Shown piece after piece: positions 8,709-18,933 of a DNA stretch of 64,000 nucleotides. The DNA comes from Arenibacter nanhaiticus. Its GTDB lineage: Bacteria; Bacteroidota; Bacteroidia; Flavobacteriales; Flavobacteriaceae. A model generated the notes under the pieces. That model was not told the origin of the DNA. It did not search any database and saw only the letters and a program-made list of their open reading frames with translations. Each line of letters opens with the position of its first letter. Position 1 is the stretch's first letter. A program made the translations under genes and the position numbers. Location of the stretch: the NCBI RefSeq assembly GCF_900141935.1, contig NZ_FQYX01000019.1:1-64000 (forward strand). The letters run 5' to 3'.

Positions 8709-10043
8709 TTAATTACTTTCTATAACAGCGCCGTCTTCTCTGTATAAATCTACTTCTCCATCTAATAGCAAGGCCAAAACTGTCATGTTTTCATCCAAGA
8801 CGTACTCTGGAACCTTTACATAGGTAATCCCTGGATAATGGCTCCAATAAACATTTCCTACAACTTGATGCGACAACTTGGTTCCTTCACCAACCACCCA
8901 AATGCGGTTAATTCTGTTTTTTAAGCCACGTACTACTACTTCTCCTTTAGGATCTCCTTTCACAAAAAGGTATAGGATAGTCCCATCCTTAGACAAGGTG
9001 GTAGGGCCGTAAAAATGCTCCTTGGGAATTCCAGATCTAGTTCCGTAAATGGCTTCCTGATGTTTTTTGGTCCATCTCCCCAGGCCTTCCAAAATTTCTA
9101 CCTGCTCTTCTGGAATACTACCATCGCCTTTAGGGCCTATATCCAATAATAAATTTCCGCCATTTCCGATAACATCGGCAAAAATGCCTATGATCTGATC
9201 TGTAGTTTTGTAATCGTGGTCATTTCTTTGGTACCCCCAAGAATTGTTCATGGTCAAACACAGTTCCCAATATTTATTTTCGGGACGGGTGATTGGCATT
9301 CCCTGTTCTGGTGTGGCATAATCGCCATGTTCCTTCAGTCTTGAATTTAATATGGTATTAGGATTTCTATCCAATAACATTTGGCGCACCTTAGGGGCCT
9401 CCCACTCTTTAGAGCTATGTTCCCAATCCCCGTCGAACCAATATAAATCTGGATTATAGGTATCGGCAAGTTCTTTTAATTGTCCTTGGTAAAAATTTAA
9501 GAAGGTCTCCCAACGTTTTGGTTCCTTTTTAATATCGTACCGAATTTCGTTTCTTTTAAAATGCGTATAATCCTTATAAGACCAATCTGGCAAAGAATAG
9601 TAGATTCCTACTTTAAGGTCGTTCTCCCTTAAGGCATCTACATACGGGGTTAAAACATCTTGTTTGGCGGCAGAACTCTTCTTAGCATCAAAATCGCCAA
9701 ATTTTGAATCCCACAGGGCAAAACCGTCATGGTGTTTGGCGGTAATCACCGAATATTTGGCCCCACTTTTCTTCACTAGGGATGCCCATGCTTTTGGATC
9801 GTAATTTTCGGCTGTAAAGCCGTCCTTCTGCTTTAAGTAATTCTCGTGAGAAATATAGCCGTTATAAAAAGACCAAGACTCATCTATACCATTCACCGCA
9901 TATAAGCCCCAGTGAATAAAGATCCCAAGTTTGGCATCTTTGAACCATTCCATTTTTTTTTCATGACTGTCAACTGCATTTTTCTTCTGGGCAAAGGTTG
10001 CCATGGTCCCAAAACAGAAAATGGCAAGAAATAATTTTTTCAT
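8709..10043 (-). CDS. GH29 alpha-L-fucosidase
   Basis: 444 residues with a signal peptide (cut after FAQ, about residue 19), then the GH29 barrel: GIFIHWG (40-46), AKHHDGFALW (102-111) and YWFDGDW (201-207) with the nucleophile Asp204. There is no added carbohydrate-binding module beyond the short C-terminal beta domain. The enzyme releases terminal alpha-L-fucose with retention. It is followed at 43-bp distance by the phosphodiesterase/sulfatase pair and preceded by a GH95 fucosidase, so the array covers both fucosidase mechanisms. Confidence 0.92.
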   Translation of the reverse strand: MKKLFLAIFCFGTMATFAQKKNAVDSHEKKMEWFKDAKLGIFIHWGLYAVNGIDESWSFYNGYISHENYLKQKDGFTAENYDPKAWASLVKKSGAKYSVITAKHHDGFALWDSKFGDFDAKKSSAAKQDVLTPYVDALRENDLKVGIYYSLPDWSYKDYTHFKRNEIRYDIKKEPKRWETFLNFYQGQLKELADTYNPDLYWFDGDWEHSSKEWEAPKVRQMLLDRNPNTILNSRLKEHGDYATPEQGMPITRPENKYWELCLTMNNSWGYQRNDHDYKTTDQIIGIFADVIGNGGNLLLDIGPKGDGSIPEEQVEILEGLGRWTKKHQEAIYGTRSGIPKEHFYGPTTLSKDGTILYLFVKGDPKGEVVVRGLKNRINRIWVVGEGTKLSHQVVGNVYWSHYPGITYVKVPEYVLDENMTVLALLLDGEVDLYREDGAVIESN

Positions 10044-10085
10044 TCGATCTACTAGTTTAAATGTATTTTAATTGTTGTAAGTTTA

Positions 10086-12455
10086 TTAATTAACAGTAGT
10101 AAGGTCACCGTTCAACCATATTTTTTTTCCTATCGGCAATTCCACTTCTTTACGCTGGTTTCGATACTGGATTGTTTCTAGAACGTCCCCGGTTTTAGCC
10201 ATCAACCCTATTTTTACCAAGTTCCCCTCTTGCCATTCCAAATCGACCTCAACATTCCCTCTTGCCACCAATCCGTTGATGGCTCCGGTGCCCCAATTTT
10301 CGGGCAAGGCAGGCAACACTCTGATAAAGCCTTCGTGCGACTGCATCAAAAGCTCTGCTACCCCAGCGGTATAACCAAAATTCCCGTCAATTTGAAAGGG
10401 CGGATGTTCATCGAACAAATTATCGGCCACTGAAATCTGCATAAATTTCTGGATATTTTCTTGTGCCGATTTTGCATCCAACAAACGGGCATTGAAATTA
10501 ATCATCCAAGCGCGGCTCCAACCCGTTCCTGCACCGCCGTGCTGCAAACGATAATCGATGGTTTTCTGTGCAGCGGCAAAAAATTCCTTATCCTTTGAAG
10601 TAATGGCATCACCAGGATGTAAGGCGTAAAGATGCGACATATGACGATGCCCTTTCTCTGGCTCTTCATAAGGTTCGTTCCACTCTAAAATTCGACCGTC
10701 ATCACCAATCACTACTCCAGGATGTAAATCTATCAATTTAGTTTTAACCTCATTTACGAACGCATCCTGAATATTTAATATTTCGGCGGCCTTCACAGCA
10801 TTGCCAAATGCCTCGGCTATAATCTGATGTCCCATAGCCGCTCCGGTAGTCATGGCTGCCGGTTTACCGTCGGCCGCATAATACGAATTCTCTGGAGAGG
10901 CTTCAGGAAAAGAAATCCATTTCCCCGTTTTTTCATCTTTCTGCAACCAGTCTAAATAGAACTCACTGATGGCCTTTATAAATGGATAGCCTTGTTCTTT
11001 CAAGAAATTTTCATCTTGGGTATATCTGTAGCGTTCCCAATAGTGTTGTGCCAACCAACCACCACCGTGGATCCAAGCGCCCCAATAGGTTCTTTCGGCA
11101 CGCATCCATGGTGTCGCCCATAAATCGGAAGCGTGGTGCATTACTGCGCCCCTATCTATACCATATTGTTCTTTTGCAGTTATTCGTCCTCGTTCCAACA
11201 AACGGTCCCCATAACTGAACAGAGGAACGTTACATTCGCTAAGGTTGGTTACCTCGGCCGGCCAGTAATTCATCTGAAGGTTGATGTTTAAATGGTAATC
11301 TGCATTCCATGGCGCTTCAATATGGTGGTTCCACAGTCCTTGTAAGTTAGCAGGATTGGTTCCTGGGCGTGAAGAAGATATTAACAAATAACGTCCGTAT
11401 TGAAATAATTTAGCCGCTAAATCGGGGTCGTCCTTCCCTTCTTTAATGTTTTTTAAACGCTGGTCCGTTGGGATACTATCCAAAGATTTTCCGCCCAAAT
11501 CCAAATCGACCCTAGCATATAATTCTCCGTAATCCTCTATATGTCTCTCTAATAAATCATCAAAACTTTTCCCTTGAAGCTTTGTCAAAGTCTCCTCGTT
11601 TTTAGCTTCATAATTATCGGTGTAGAACGAAGTATTACAAACTATCAACAAAGTAGCGTTTTTAACCCCTTTAAGAGATAGCACTCCGTCCTTAGCGGTC
11701 ACCGTTCCCGAGTTATTGACTACTTTTAACCTCGTCTCAAATTTTACCCCATAGTCTATTTCATAGGGCTGGGAGTTCTTTTTTCCGCCGTACTGGGTCA
11801 CCATCCCCAGCATACTTATCTCGGAATTGGAAGGATTGGAGGTCGACACTGTTTTATGCCCATGATCTTCTGGCCTGTCGAGTTTTAAATCGAAATCCAT
11901 TCCCCCTTCTGCTGTGGTCGAAAGTTGAATCACCATTACATCATCGGCTTGAGATGAAAATACTTTTTCACTATACTCGGCTCCATCGGCAGAATAAACT
12001 ACACTGACCAACGCCTTATTTAAATCTAAGGCTCTTTTATAGTTTTCTACCTTTTTATCATCCAAAAAATCGATATACAGGTCCCCCATGGTTTGATGCG
12101 AGCGCACCACGGTCTTATAGGAAAAACTGTCCATATAATTGGCATCTACCTCATGTGGATTGCCTTCTAAGAGCAGTTTTCTATAATGGGCCAAGTCTTC
12201 CGGAGTCCCTTTGGAGTTCCCCCAATCTGCTGCTCCTGGCCACATGGAATCTTCATTTAGTTGAATACGTTCATGTTGTGGATCGCCAAAAACCATGGCG
12301 CCCAATCGACCATTGCCCACTGGCAAAGCCTGCATCCATTTGGAAGCGGGCTGAGCATACCAAATTTCGTTGGTTGCCAATGGCTCTTTTGGTTGTTGGC
12401 AAGAAAAAATCACCAACCCCAGAACGGATAGTAAAAGTACATTTAATCGAATCAT
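10086..12455 (-). CDS. GH95 alpha-L-fucosidase lipoprotein
   Basis: 789 residues, the usual GH95 length. The signal ends in the lipobox FSC (Cys19). The N-terminal beta-sandwich has the typical ALPVGNGRLGAM (43-54). In the (alpha/alpha)6 barrel, the residues known from the bifidobacterial AfcA family can be placed: Asn390 and Asn392 (LNINLQMNYWP), Glu522 (SPEN) and Asp690 (QIDGNFG). GH95 enzymes invert and cleave alpha-1,2-fucose or, in some members, alpha-galactosides. The gap to the next gene upstream is only 14 bp. A remnant of a second GH95 start lies at 29209. Confidence 0.92.
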   Translation of the reverse strand: MIRLNVLLLSVLGLVIFSCQQPKEPLATNEIWYAQPASKWMQALPVGNGRLGAMVFGDPQHERIQLNEDSMWPGAADWGNSKGTPEDLAHYRKLLLEGNPHEVDANYMDSFSYKTVVRSHQTMGDLYIDFLDDKKVENYKRALDLNKALVSVVYSADGAEYSEKVFSSQADDVMVIQLSTTAEGGMDFDLKLDRPEDHGHKTVSTSNPSNSEISMLGMVTQYGGKKNSQPYEIDYGVKFETRLKVVNNSGTVTAKDGVLSLKGVKNATLLIVCNTSFYTDNYEAKNEETLTKLQGKSFDDLLERHIEDYGELYARVDLDLGGKSLDSIPTDQRLKNIKEGKDDPDLAAKLFQYGRYLLISSSRPGTNPANLQGLWNHHIEAPWNADYHLNINLQMNYWPAEVTNLSECNVPLFSYGDRLLERGRITAKEQYGIDRGAVMHHASDLWATPWMRAERTYWGAWIHGGGWLAQHYWERYRYTQDENFLKEQGYPFIKAISEFYLDWLQKDEKTGKWISFPEASPENSYYAADGKPAAMTTGAAMGHQIIAEAFGNAVKAAEILNIQDAFVNEVKTKLIDLHPGVVIGDDGRILEWNEPYEEPEKGHRHMSHLYALHPGDAITSKDKEFFAAAQKTIDYRLQHGGAGTGWSRAWMINFNARLLDAKSAQENIQKFMQISVADNLFDEHPPFQIDGNFGYTAGVAELLMQSHEGFIRVLPALPENWGTGAINGLVARGNVEVDLEWQEGNLVKIGLMAKTGDVLETIQYRNQRKEVELPIGKKIWLNGDLTTVN

Positions 12456-12469
12456 TCTGTTTATTAATT

Positions 12470-13873
12470 TTATTTATTTAGCGATAATTCCCAATCATCT
12501 GTCCTAAAGGCCGAGGCTGGCAAACCAGCGGCATTATATAGGTTGGGCGTGGCGCCATTTGTAAAGGCAAAACGTACCGCTACCGGGTCTTTTACTTTGG
12601 GAGAAGCTACCAAAACAGTACTCCCTTTGATTTTGGCTTTGGCCGGATAAAACTTCCGGTCTTCCCCTGCAATATAAAATTCCGATAAAACCTTCCCTTT
12701 TTTCTTCAATCCCTTTACGGTATGATCAAAATGCAATATTATTTTCCCTGCCTCCTTTTCCATTGATTGGTACAATGGTCCGGAAAAGGTCAGATCTCCT
12801 TTTTCATAGGTATTTGCCAAGGCCCAAAGGGCCAAACGGTATCCTACATCTTGTTTGTTAATGGGATGAATATTCTCTAAATTCCCAATATCATTGGTCA
12901 CTACCATTCCGGTATTGTCCACATTTTTCATGGTGTACAACTGGGCGTCTCGCACTTGGGCAGCGTCCGTACCGTCAGGATCATCATATTTAAAGGGGGC
13001 TATCTGCACAAAATAAAAGGGAAGTTCCTTGCCCCATACTGCTCTCCAGGACTTAATCAACAAAGGAAATGATTTATAATACGAACTAGGGTTTTGCCTA
13101 TTTGATTCTCCCTGATACCAAATAAAGCCTGCTATATTGAATTTTGTTATAGGATGGATCATGGCGTTATAGGCGATTCCCGGGGTATTGGGCCACCAAG
13201 CAACCTCTGCTAATTTTTCTGCGGCCTCGCTCAATTCCGCATTCTCGGTTATCAAAGCTTCTTGTAACCATACCTCTACAGGCGTGCCTCCCCAACTAGA
13301 AGTTATCAGCCCAACGGGAACCGATAATTTTTGGTGCAATTCCCTTCCAAAAAAATAAGCTACGGAGCTAAATTCCTTCATTGTTTCTGGGCTACATACC
13401 ACCCATTTTCCTTTTAATTGTTCTTGAGGACAGGCCGCTATCTGCTGTGCTACTTGAAAAAACCGCATCTCCGGATAATTGGCATTATTTATTTCCTCTT
13501 CCGCATTCTCCAACCCTTGATTGGGCGTCCATTGCATATTGCTTTGTCCAGACCCCAACCAGACCTCTCCTATCAGCACATTGTTGATTTCTAGTTTTTC
13601 ATGACCTTCTATATGCAGGCTGTAAGTGCCTCCCGCTTTTGGGGTTGGTAATTGCAAAGACCAAACCCCCTGATAAGCCTTGGTAGTAATTTTTTCATTG
13701 TTCCATGAACCATAGACCGTAATTTCTTCACTGGTAGCGGTGGTCCAGCCCCAAATCGTTACCTTGGATTGCTGTTGCAATACCATATTATCGGAAAGAA
13801 TTGATGGCAGCCAAATTTCCCCGTAGGAATTGCTCACCGATAACAAGAGTAGTAAAACTAGAATTCTGTTCAT
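12470..13873 (-). CDS. Sialate O-acetylesterase-like SGNH esterase
   Basis: 467 residues with an N-terminal signal (about 1-18). A jelly-roll-like N-terminal part (LPSILSDNMVLQQ) is followed by the SGNH/DUF303 esterase domain. The nucleophile block is GSGQSNMQW (107-115; Ser111), with the later WYQGESN block. Family members remove O-acetyl groups from sialic acids or other sugars; in a fucan array, acetylated fucose or galactose is a likelier target. The gene ends 14 bp before GH95 and starts 11 bp after the triple esterase. Confidence 0.8.
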   Translation of the reverse strand: MNRILVLLLLLSVSNSYGEIWLPSILSDNMVLQQQSKVTIWGWTTATSEEITVYGSWNNEKITTKAYQGVWSLQLPTPKAGGTYSLHIEGHEKLEINNVLIGEVWLGSGQSNMQWTPNQGLENAEEEINNANYPEMRFFQVAQQIAACPQEQLKGKWVVCSPETMKEFSSVAYFFGRELHQKLSVPVGLITSSWGGTPVEVWLQEALITENAELSEAAEKLAEVAWWPNTPGIAYNAMIHPITKFNIAGFIWYQGESNRQNPSSYYKSFPLLIKSWRAVWGKELPFYFVQIAPFKYDDPDGTDAAQVRDAQLYTMKNVDNTGMVVTNDIGNLENIHPINKQDVGYRLALWALANTYEKGDLTFSGPLYQSMEKEAGKIILHFDHTVKGLKKKGKVLSEFYIAGEDRKFYPAKAKIKGSTVLVASPKVKDPVAVRFAFTNGATPNLYNAAGLPASAFRTDDWELSLNK

Positions 13874-13884
13874 GGCATTATTAA

Positions 13885-16017
13885 TTAGTGGTTCAAGAAA
13901 CTATTATCATAAATAAACTCACCCCAAACTTTATATCCTTCCGGTAACAAATGAATTCCGTCATTGGAATAATAGGCTGTTTTTAAAAAGCCCTTATCGT
14001 CCGAAAAAGTATCTAAAAGATTGTAATAGGCGATATTCCTTTGCTTTCCTAACTTCTTTATCTGTGCGTGGATATGATCGTATTTTTCTCGTCTTGGTGT
14101 ATTAGGTTCTATGCCTGTAGGCAAAGGACCGAACAACATTATTCTAGTAGTCGGTGAAAATTTTTCTTCAATGGCTTGCACCACTTCCTTAATTCCATCG
14201 GCGATTTCCGACGCTGTATTGCTCCCAAAATTATTAACTCCGATTGCCAGTACGATTACCTTTGGATTGGCAGCTTCGTAATTTCCTTTTTTTATACGAT
14301 ATAAAATGTGCTGGGTTCGATCCCCTGAAATTCCTGCACCGATCCAATTCAAATCTTTCAAGTACACTGTTGCAGCCTCCTTGCCAGGGGCATAGGTAAC
14401 ATTGGGTCTAGTGCCACCCCATCCTTGGGTTATGGAATTCCCGATAAGTAGTACATCTATCTCCTTATTGACCTTGCATAAAGAATCTATATCTTGACTT
14501 TGTGCCCACCAATCTTTCCCTACTGTCCAGCCTGCGGCCGACCTGTATTCTGCCGAAGGGGCAGGAATCGTAGCAAAATTCACCTTTTGATTCGTAGCCC
14601 TAAGAATGAAATCGACCATGGGAGTGGCGTTTTCCAAGCTATGGGGATGGTGCCCAATGCCTTCTTTGTAAATCACTTCTATTGCTCCCCCATGTGCTTT
14701 GATGCCTTCTGCAAAAACCTTCGTATTCTCATCAAAAGGAACCACCTCATCGGCAGCCCCGCAAACATGTAACATAGGGTAGCCCCCTTTTGCTATTGAT
14801 TTTACCTTATGGATTGGATCGGCTATAAAATCAGTTACATTTTTTTCTGTTTTAAGTCCATACACCTTTTTAAGAGCCTCCCAATCGGCACTACTGCCTT
14901 TGCCTTTACCAAAACCACCTGGCCAACTCTTGACGTCCAATACGGGTGCGTCGGCATATACGCAGGCTATTTTTTTTGGATTTTTTTCTGCCCAGTTATA
15001 ACTGATGAGCCCTCCTCGGCTCATCCCTTCCAGGACCACCTTTTTTGATAGTCCAGCTTGCGTCATGAACCTGTAGAAATCATCCCAACGCTCCAAGGCT
15101 TTAGAACTTCCATATAAATCGGCTACATCGCAATAAGCAATATGAAACCCTCTTTCTAACAAAGCTATATCTGTTTGAGGCTCATGCCCCCAGAATCGTG
15201 CTCGCAATACCCATGGCTTACCCACGGCAGTTCTTTTAGGCTGAACCACTTTTGAAGGAATGCCTTTATATTCAAAATTAGTTTGGCGGTATCCATAAAA
15301 ATTTTGGGTTTCCCGGTTTTTTATCTGGTCTGAGTTAAAAAGTTCGATGGCCTGGCTTTTTTGAAGCATCACCGTTTCATAAAGGCGGTTTGCGATAACG
15401 GTCGCTCCCAAGGAGGATGGATGCACCGTATCTGGCAATAAATTAGGTTGATCTATAAATAGTTGATATAGATCTATCACTTCGGATGCTGTTCCATACG
15501 CCACCGCTTGGGTAAGTGGCACTATTTTATTTTTGATCACCTCATTCCAAATGCCAGTGATATCGGCCGTAAATGCCGGCACTGGCAGAAGCAGAACAAT
15601 CCTTGCATCTTTATTGACTTCTTTAAAGCTGTGTATCAACTGGGTGTAATCATTCTCAAAATCGGCCAAATGCTCCCGGTTTTGTAACTTACTATCATTG
15701 GTCCCCAATTTTATAAAAACAATGTCCGGATTAAATTCTAGGGCGTTGGCATAAGCATCAGTTTCTATATATGGTAAGTCCCCTTTTTGCAAAAGCGTTC
15801 TTCCGCTAACGCCAAAATTCCGAACCTCGTAAGAGGTACCCAATAATGCTTGCAGTTGTGCTGGGTAAGAATTCCTTTCTCTATTAGCAACCTTATACCC
15901 ATAGGTGATACTGTTCCCTACACAGGCAATCCTTACAGGCTCCTGAAGGGTCGCCCAAGAAGACTCTACCATTAGGAATAAACCTAAAACCAATAAGACC
16001 AATTTATTCTTTCCCAT
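13885..16017 (-). CDS. Three-domain hydrolase: GDSL - alpha/beta hydrolase - GDSL
   Basis: 710 residues with a signal peptide (1-22). Module 1 (about 26-220) is an SGNH/GDSL esterase: GNSIT (Ser36), KLGTND (103-108) and DTVH (Asp196, His199). Module 2 (about 245-475) is an alpha/beta hydrolase: GMSRGG (Ser333), AADE (Asp423) and GHHPH (His456/457). Module 3 (about 500-710) is a second GDSL domain: GNSIT (Ser528), AIGVNNFG and DGIHLLPEG near the end. All three triads look complete. It should strip ester groups (acetyl or other) from array substrates. The ATG overlaps the TAA of the upstream sulfatase by one base (TAATG), indicating coupling. Confidence 0.85.
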   Translation of the reverse strand: MGKNKLVLLVLGLFLMVESSWATLQEPVRIACVGNSITYGYKVANRERNSYPAQLQALLGTSYEVRNFGVSGRTLLQKGDLPYIETDAYANALEFNPDIVFIKLGTNDSKLQNREHLADFENDYTQLIHSFKEVNKDARIVLLLPVPAFTADITGIWNEVIKNKIVPLTQAVAYGTASEVIDLYQLFIDQPNLLPDTVHPSSLGATVIANRLYETVMLQKSQAIELFNSDQIKNRETQNFYGYRQTNFEYKGIPSKVVQPKRTAVGKPWVLRARFWGHEPQTDIALLERGFHIAYCDVADLYGSSKALERWDDFYRFMTQAGLSKKVVLEGMSRGGLISYNWAEKNPKKIACVYADAPVLDVKSWPGGFGKGKGSSADWEALKKVYGLKTEKNVTDFIADPIHKVKSIAKGGYPMLHVCGAADEVVPFDENTKVFAEGIKAHGGAIEVIYKEGIGHHPHSLENATPMVDFILRATNQKVNFATIPAPSAEYRSAAGWTVGKDWWAQSQDIDSLCKVNKEIDVLLIGNSITQGWGGTRPNVTYAPGKEAATVYLKDLNWIGAGISGDRTQHILYRIKKGNYEAANPKVIVLAIGVNNFGSNTASEIADGIKEVVQAIEEKFSPTTRIMLFGPLPTGIEPNTPRREKYDHIHAQIKKLGKQRNIAYYNLLDTFSDDKGFLKTAYYSNDGIHLLPEGYKVWGEFIYDNSFLNH

Positions 16018-17480
16018 TATATCAAATCATAAATAGGTTTTAAATCAAGTTGATCGCCCATCTTTTCCTGTAAAAGCATTAGTTCCTTAAAAAGGAGTTT
16101 TATTTGGGCTGCATTTTCAGGTACTTCCGCAATATTGTTTAATTCCTGAGGGTCTTTTTTAAGATTATAAAGCAAGATAATGCCTGACTTTGGGTACACT
16201 ATGAGTTTATATCCGTCCTTTCGAATCATCCGTTGAGACGCCTTTTCATATGCCCCATAAATACCGTCATATTCGGCTTTACTTCCCGAATTCTTCACCA
16301 ATTCCATAAGGCTATTGAATTCTACATAGGTGGGTTTCTCTACTCCCGCCAAATCCAGTGCCGTTGCCATAACATCTTGTAAGTAAATATCCGAATCAAC
16401 CTTTTTGTTTGCAGGAATATCTGGACCTATAACCATTAAAGGCACCCTTACGCTATGATCGTACATATTTTGTTTGCCCATAAGGCCATGTTCTCCACAA
16501 GCCAATCCATGGTCAGAGGAGTAAAAAATATAGGTATTCTCTTTTTGACCACTTTGTTCCAAAGCCATCATAATATCTTTAAGCTGATCGTCTAAATGAG
16601 AGGTGATAGCATAATATTCCTGTTTATTTACCTTGACAGCATATTCGGTTCTAGGAAAAGGCGCCAATTTCTCGTCCCTTAAATCGGGCCCCGCCCCCAT
16701 AGTTTCCGCATAAGGATAAAGAGCCATATAACTATCTGGCACCTTAATATTTTCTAAAGGATACCTATCTACATATTCCTTGGGTGCCTGCCGTGGATCA
16801 TGAGGCGCATTAAAGGCTACGTACATAAAAAATGGTTTTTTGCGTATTGCCGCGCTATCTAAAAATGCTACGGCATCGTCTTTGACCAGTTCACTCCAGT
16901 GCCTGCCTCCCTGCCAATACCCTCCAAACTCTTTTTTCCATGGCTTCCAAATAGTATCATGGACACTTTGGGGTCTATTATATCCTTCCGCAGTGTCATG
17001 TGGCATTCCGCGAAGCACATGGCCTACATAGTTAAAGATATCTTTGGGCTTTGCCTCTACATGCCATTTCCCTGTCATATAGGTATCATAACCGGCTGTC
17101 TGCATTAACCGCGGCCAGGTTTTATCGAGCTCTAGATTTTGTGCGTATTGATGTGAGATTTGTTGGGCCCTCCATAAGGACCGGCCACTTATAATCATAG
17201 CTCTCGAAGCTACGCAAATAGCTCCGTTCCATCCGCCCATGTTGTAGGCGTGCGTAAAAGTTGTACCTTCAGTCACAAACTTATCCATGGTGGGGGTTTG
17301 AACCTCTGGATTTCCCAATTTATGTACGTCCTTAAAACTCTGATCGTCGGAAAAGAGAAAAATAATATTTGGTTTGCCAGTATTTTGCCCGTTTTCAACA
17401 ATATCCTTCCTACTGTTCCCATTTTTACATGAAGACAGTAGTATACCTACACAGAACAGTAGAAAGAAATTCCTTATCAT
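16017..17480 (-). CDS. S1 sulfatase with C-V-A-S-R active-site motif
   Basis: 487 residues, a lipoprotein (LSSC, Cys18). The active-site signature is Cys89-V-A-S-Arg93 in the context GGWNGAICVASR, the Ala form of the C-x-P/A-x-R consensus. Metal ligands DD are at 45-46 and a SSDHGLACGEHG block follows later. The family cleaves sulfate esters; the GGWNGA context is typical of a distinct S1 subfamily active on marine galactans and fucans, but I cannot name the subfamily with certainty. Stop and next start overlap in TAATG. Confidence 0.88.
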   Translation of the reverse strand: MIRNFFLLFCVGILLSSCKNGNSRKDIVENGQNTGKPNIIFLFSDDQSFKDVHKLGNPEVQTPTMDKFVTEGTTFTHAYNMGGWNGAICVASRAMIISGRSLWRAQQISHQYAQNLELDKTWPRLMQTAGYDTYMTGKWHVEAKPKDIFNYVGHVLRGMPHDTAEGYNRPQSVHDTIWKPWKKEFGGYWQGGRHWSELVKDDAVAFLDSAAIRKKPFFMYVAFNAPHDPRQAPKEYVDRYPLENIKVPDSYMALYPYAETMGAGPDLRDEKLAPFPRTEYAVKVNKQEYYAITSHLDDQLKDIMMALEQSGQKENTYIFYSSDHGLACGEHGLMGKQNMYDHSVRVPLMVIGPDIPANKKVDSDIYLQDVMATALDLAGVEKPTYVEFNSLMELVKNSGSKAEYDGIYGAYEKASQRMIRKDGYKLIVYPKSGIILLYNLKKDPQELNNIAEVPENAAQIKLLFKELMLLQEKMGDQLDLKPIYDLI

Positions 17481-17490
17481 AGTCCTAGTC

Positions 17491-18900
17491 TTATAAATTT
17501 TCCATAATTCCTAAGCGTCTTTCTTCTTGCCATTTCCCTCTTGTAAAATCAGGGAATTTTACTGGAATGTTCCCTAATTCTATAGAGATTCCAGACAGTG
17601 GTGTTACCACGGACCAATCTGCCGCATCGTACACATCCTGATCCAAGGCCTTGCCTTTGTTAAAACAATCTATCAGTCGGTACAACATCACAAAGTCCAT
17701 TCCCCCATGGCCACCATGTTGTTTTATTTCTTCTTTTAAGTGGTCCCAAATAGGGTGCTTGTACTTGTCCATATACGCTTTATACTCAGCTTCTTTTAGC
17801 CAATCGTGTCCTTTGCCGGCAATACTTAATCGGCTTGGATACCCTTCGTGATACGCTTTGGTTCCAGAAAGGGCATTGATACGGCTATAGGGTCTGGGAG
17901 AAACCACATCGTGCTGTAACATAATAGACCTGCCTTTTGCGGTTTGAATAAGGGTAGTATTCATATCGCCATGGGCAAATTTGTTACGGTTAAAGAATTC
18001 ATTATCGGACTCCACCGTTTTTGCATGCTCAGACAAGCTGGCTTCTAAGGAACTCATGGACACCAAATGCCCAAAACGGTCTCCCCTTCCTACTCCCATA
18101 TACTGAGCCACAGGTCCTAGACCATGGGTAGGGTACAAGTTACCATCATATTTTTCGTTATGCTTTAACCGCCATTGTTGGTAATAGGCATTTTGACTAA
18201 ACATCAAATCTTTTAGGTCGTGGATATAAGCCGCTTCTCCATGGGTAAGGGTACCAAATACCCCTTGGTCTACCATTTGTAAAATGGTCAACTCCTCGTT
18301 GCCATAACAAACATTTTCCAACATCATACAGTTCCGTTGGGTTTCTTCGGCGGTATTTACCAATTTCCAGCAGTCTTCTACAGTATAGGCAGCCGGTACT
18401 TCTACCGCCACGTGTTTTCCTTGTTGCATGGCGTACACACTCATGGGCACATGGTCTTCCCAAGGGGTAGAAATGATGACAAGGTCTATATTATCTTGAC
18501 GTAACATTTCTTTCCACGCCTCTTTGCTTCCACTATATTTTTTTACTTTTTTATTACCCTTAGACTTTAAAAAGTCTACCGATTTCTGCGCCACCTCATC
18601 TCGGATATCGCAAATGGCGACTACTTGGGCCTTTGGGTCTAATGCCGCAATCTGTCTTACATGCCCAGAACCTCTCATTCCCACACCTATGAAAGCAACT
18701 TTAACTTTTTCTATAGGGGCTACTTTTAATCCTATAACAGACTTCCCTAAGACAGGTCTTGGCGCTGCTATTTTTTCTACCGTTTCCGTGGCGTTCGCCC
18801 TAGAGTAGGTTGCTATTCCTGGCAGTCCCATAAAGGCGCCTACCAAGGCCGAAGATCTCAAAAATTTCCTCCTGTTAAAATTGCTTTCAGATGTGCTCAT
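17491..18900 (-). CDS. Gfo/Idh/MocA-fold glycosidase-like protein, GH109 type
   Basis: 469 residues with a twin-arginine type signal (RRKFL at 10-14 in front of a hydrophobic stretch), so exported folded with its NAD. The Rossmann motif is FIGVGMRGSG (70-79). Middle and end motifs YPTHGLGP, LIDCFNKG, LDQDVYDAADWS and FPDFTRG closely follow the NAD-dependent alpha-N-acetylgalactosaminidases of GH109. The reaction uses transient oxidation of the sugar. In this array the substrate may be a fucan branch sugar; other GH109-like proteins are not GalNAc-specific. A plain oxidoreductase is the alternative. Confidence 0.75.
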   Translation of the reverse strand: MSTSESNFNRRKFLRSSALVGAFMGLPGIATYSRANATETVEKIAAPRPVLGKSVIGLKVAPIEKVKVAFIGVGMRGSGHVRQIAALDPKAQVVAICDIRDEVAQKSVDFLKSKGNKKVKKYSGSKEAWKEMLRQDNIDLVIISTPWEDHVPMSVYAMQQGKHVAVEVPAAYTVEDCWKLVNTAEETQRNCMMLENVCYGNEELTILQMVDQGVFGTLTHGEAAYIHDLKDLMFSQNAYYQQWRLKHNEKYDGNLYPTHGLGPVAQYMGVGRGDRFGHLVSMSSLEASLSEHAKTVESDNEFFNRNKFAHGDMNTTLIQTAKGRSIMLQHDVVSPRPYSRINALSGTKAYHEGYPSRLSIAGKGHDWLKEAEYKAYMDKYKHPIWDHLKEEIKQHGGHGGMDFVMLYRLIDCFNKGKALDQDVYDAADWSVVTPLSGISIELGNIPVKFPDFTRGKWQEERRLGIMENL

Positions 18901-18933
18901 AATGCTTGGTTTATTGGTTTTAGTTCATTGTGG

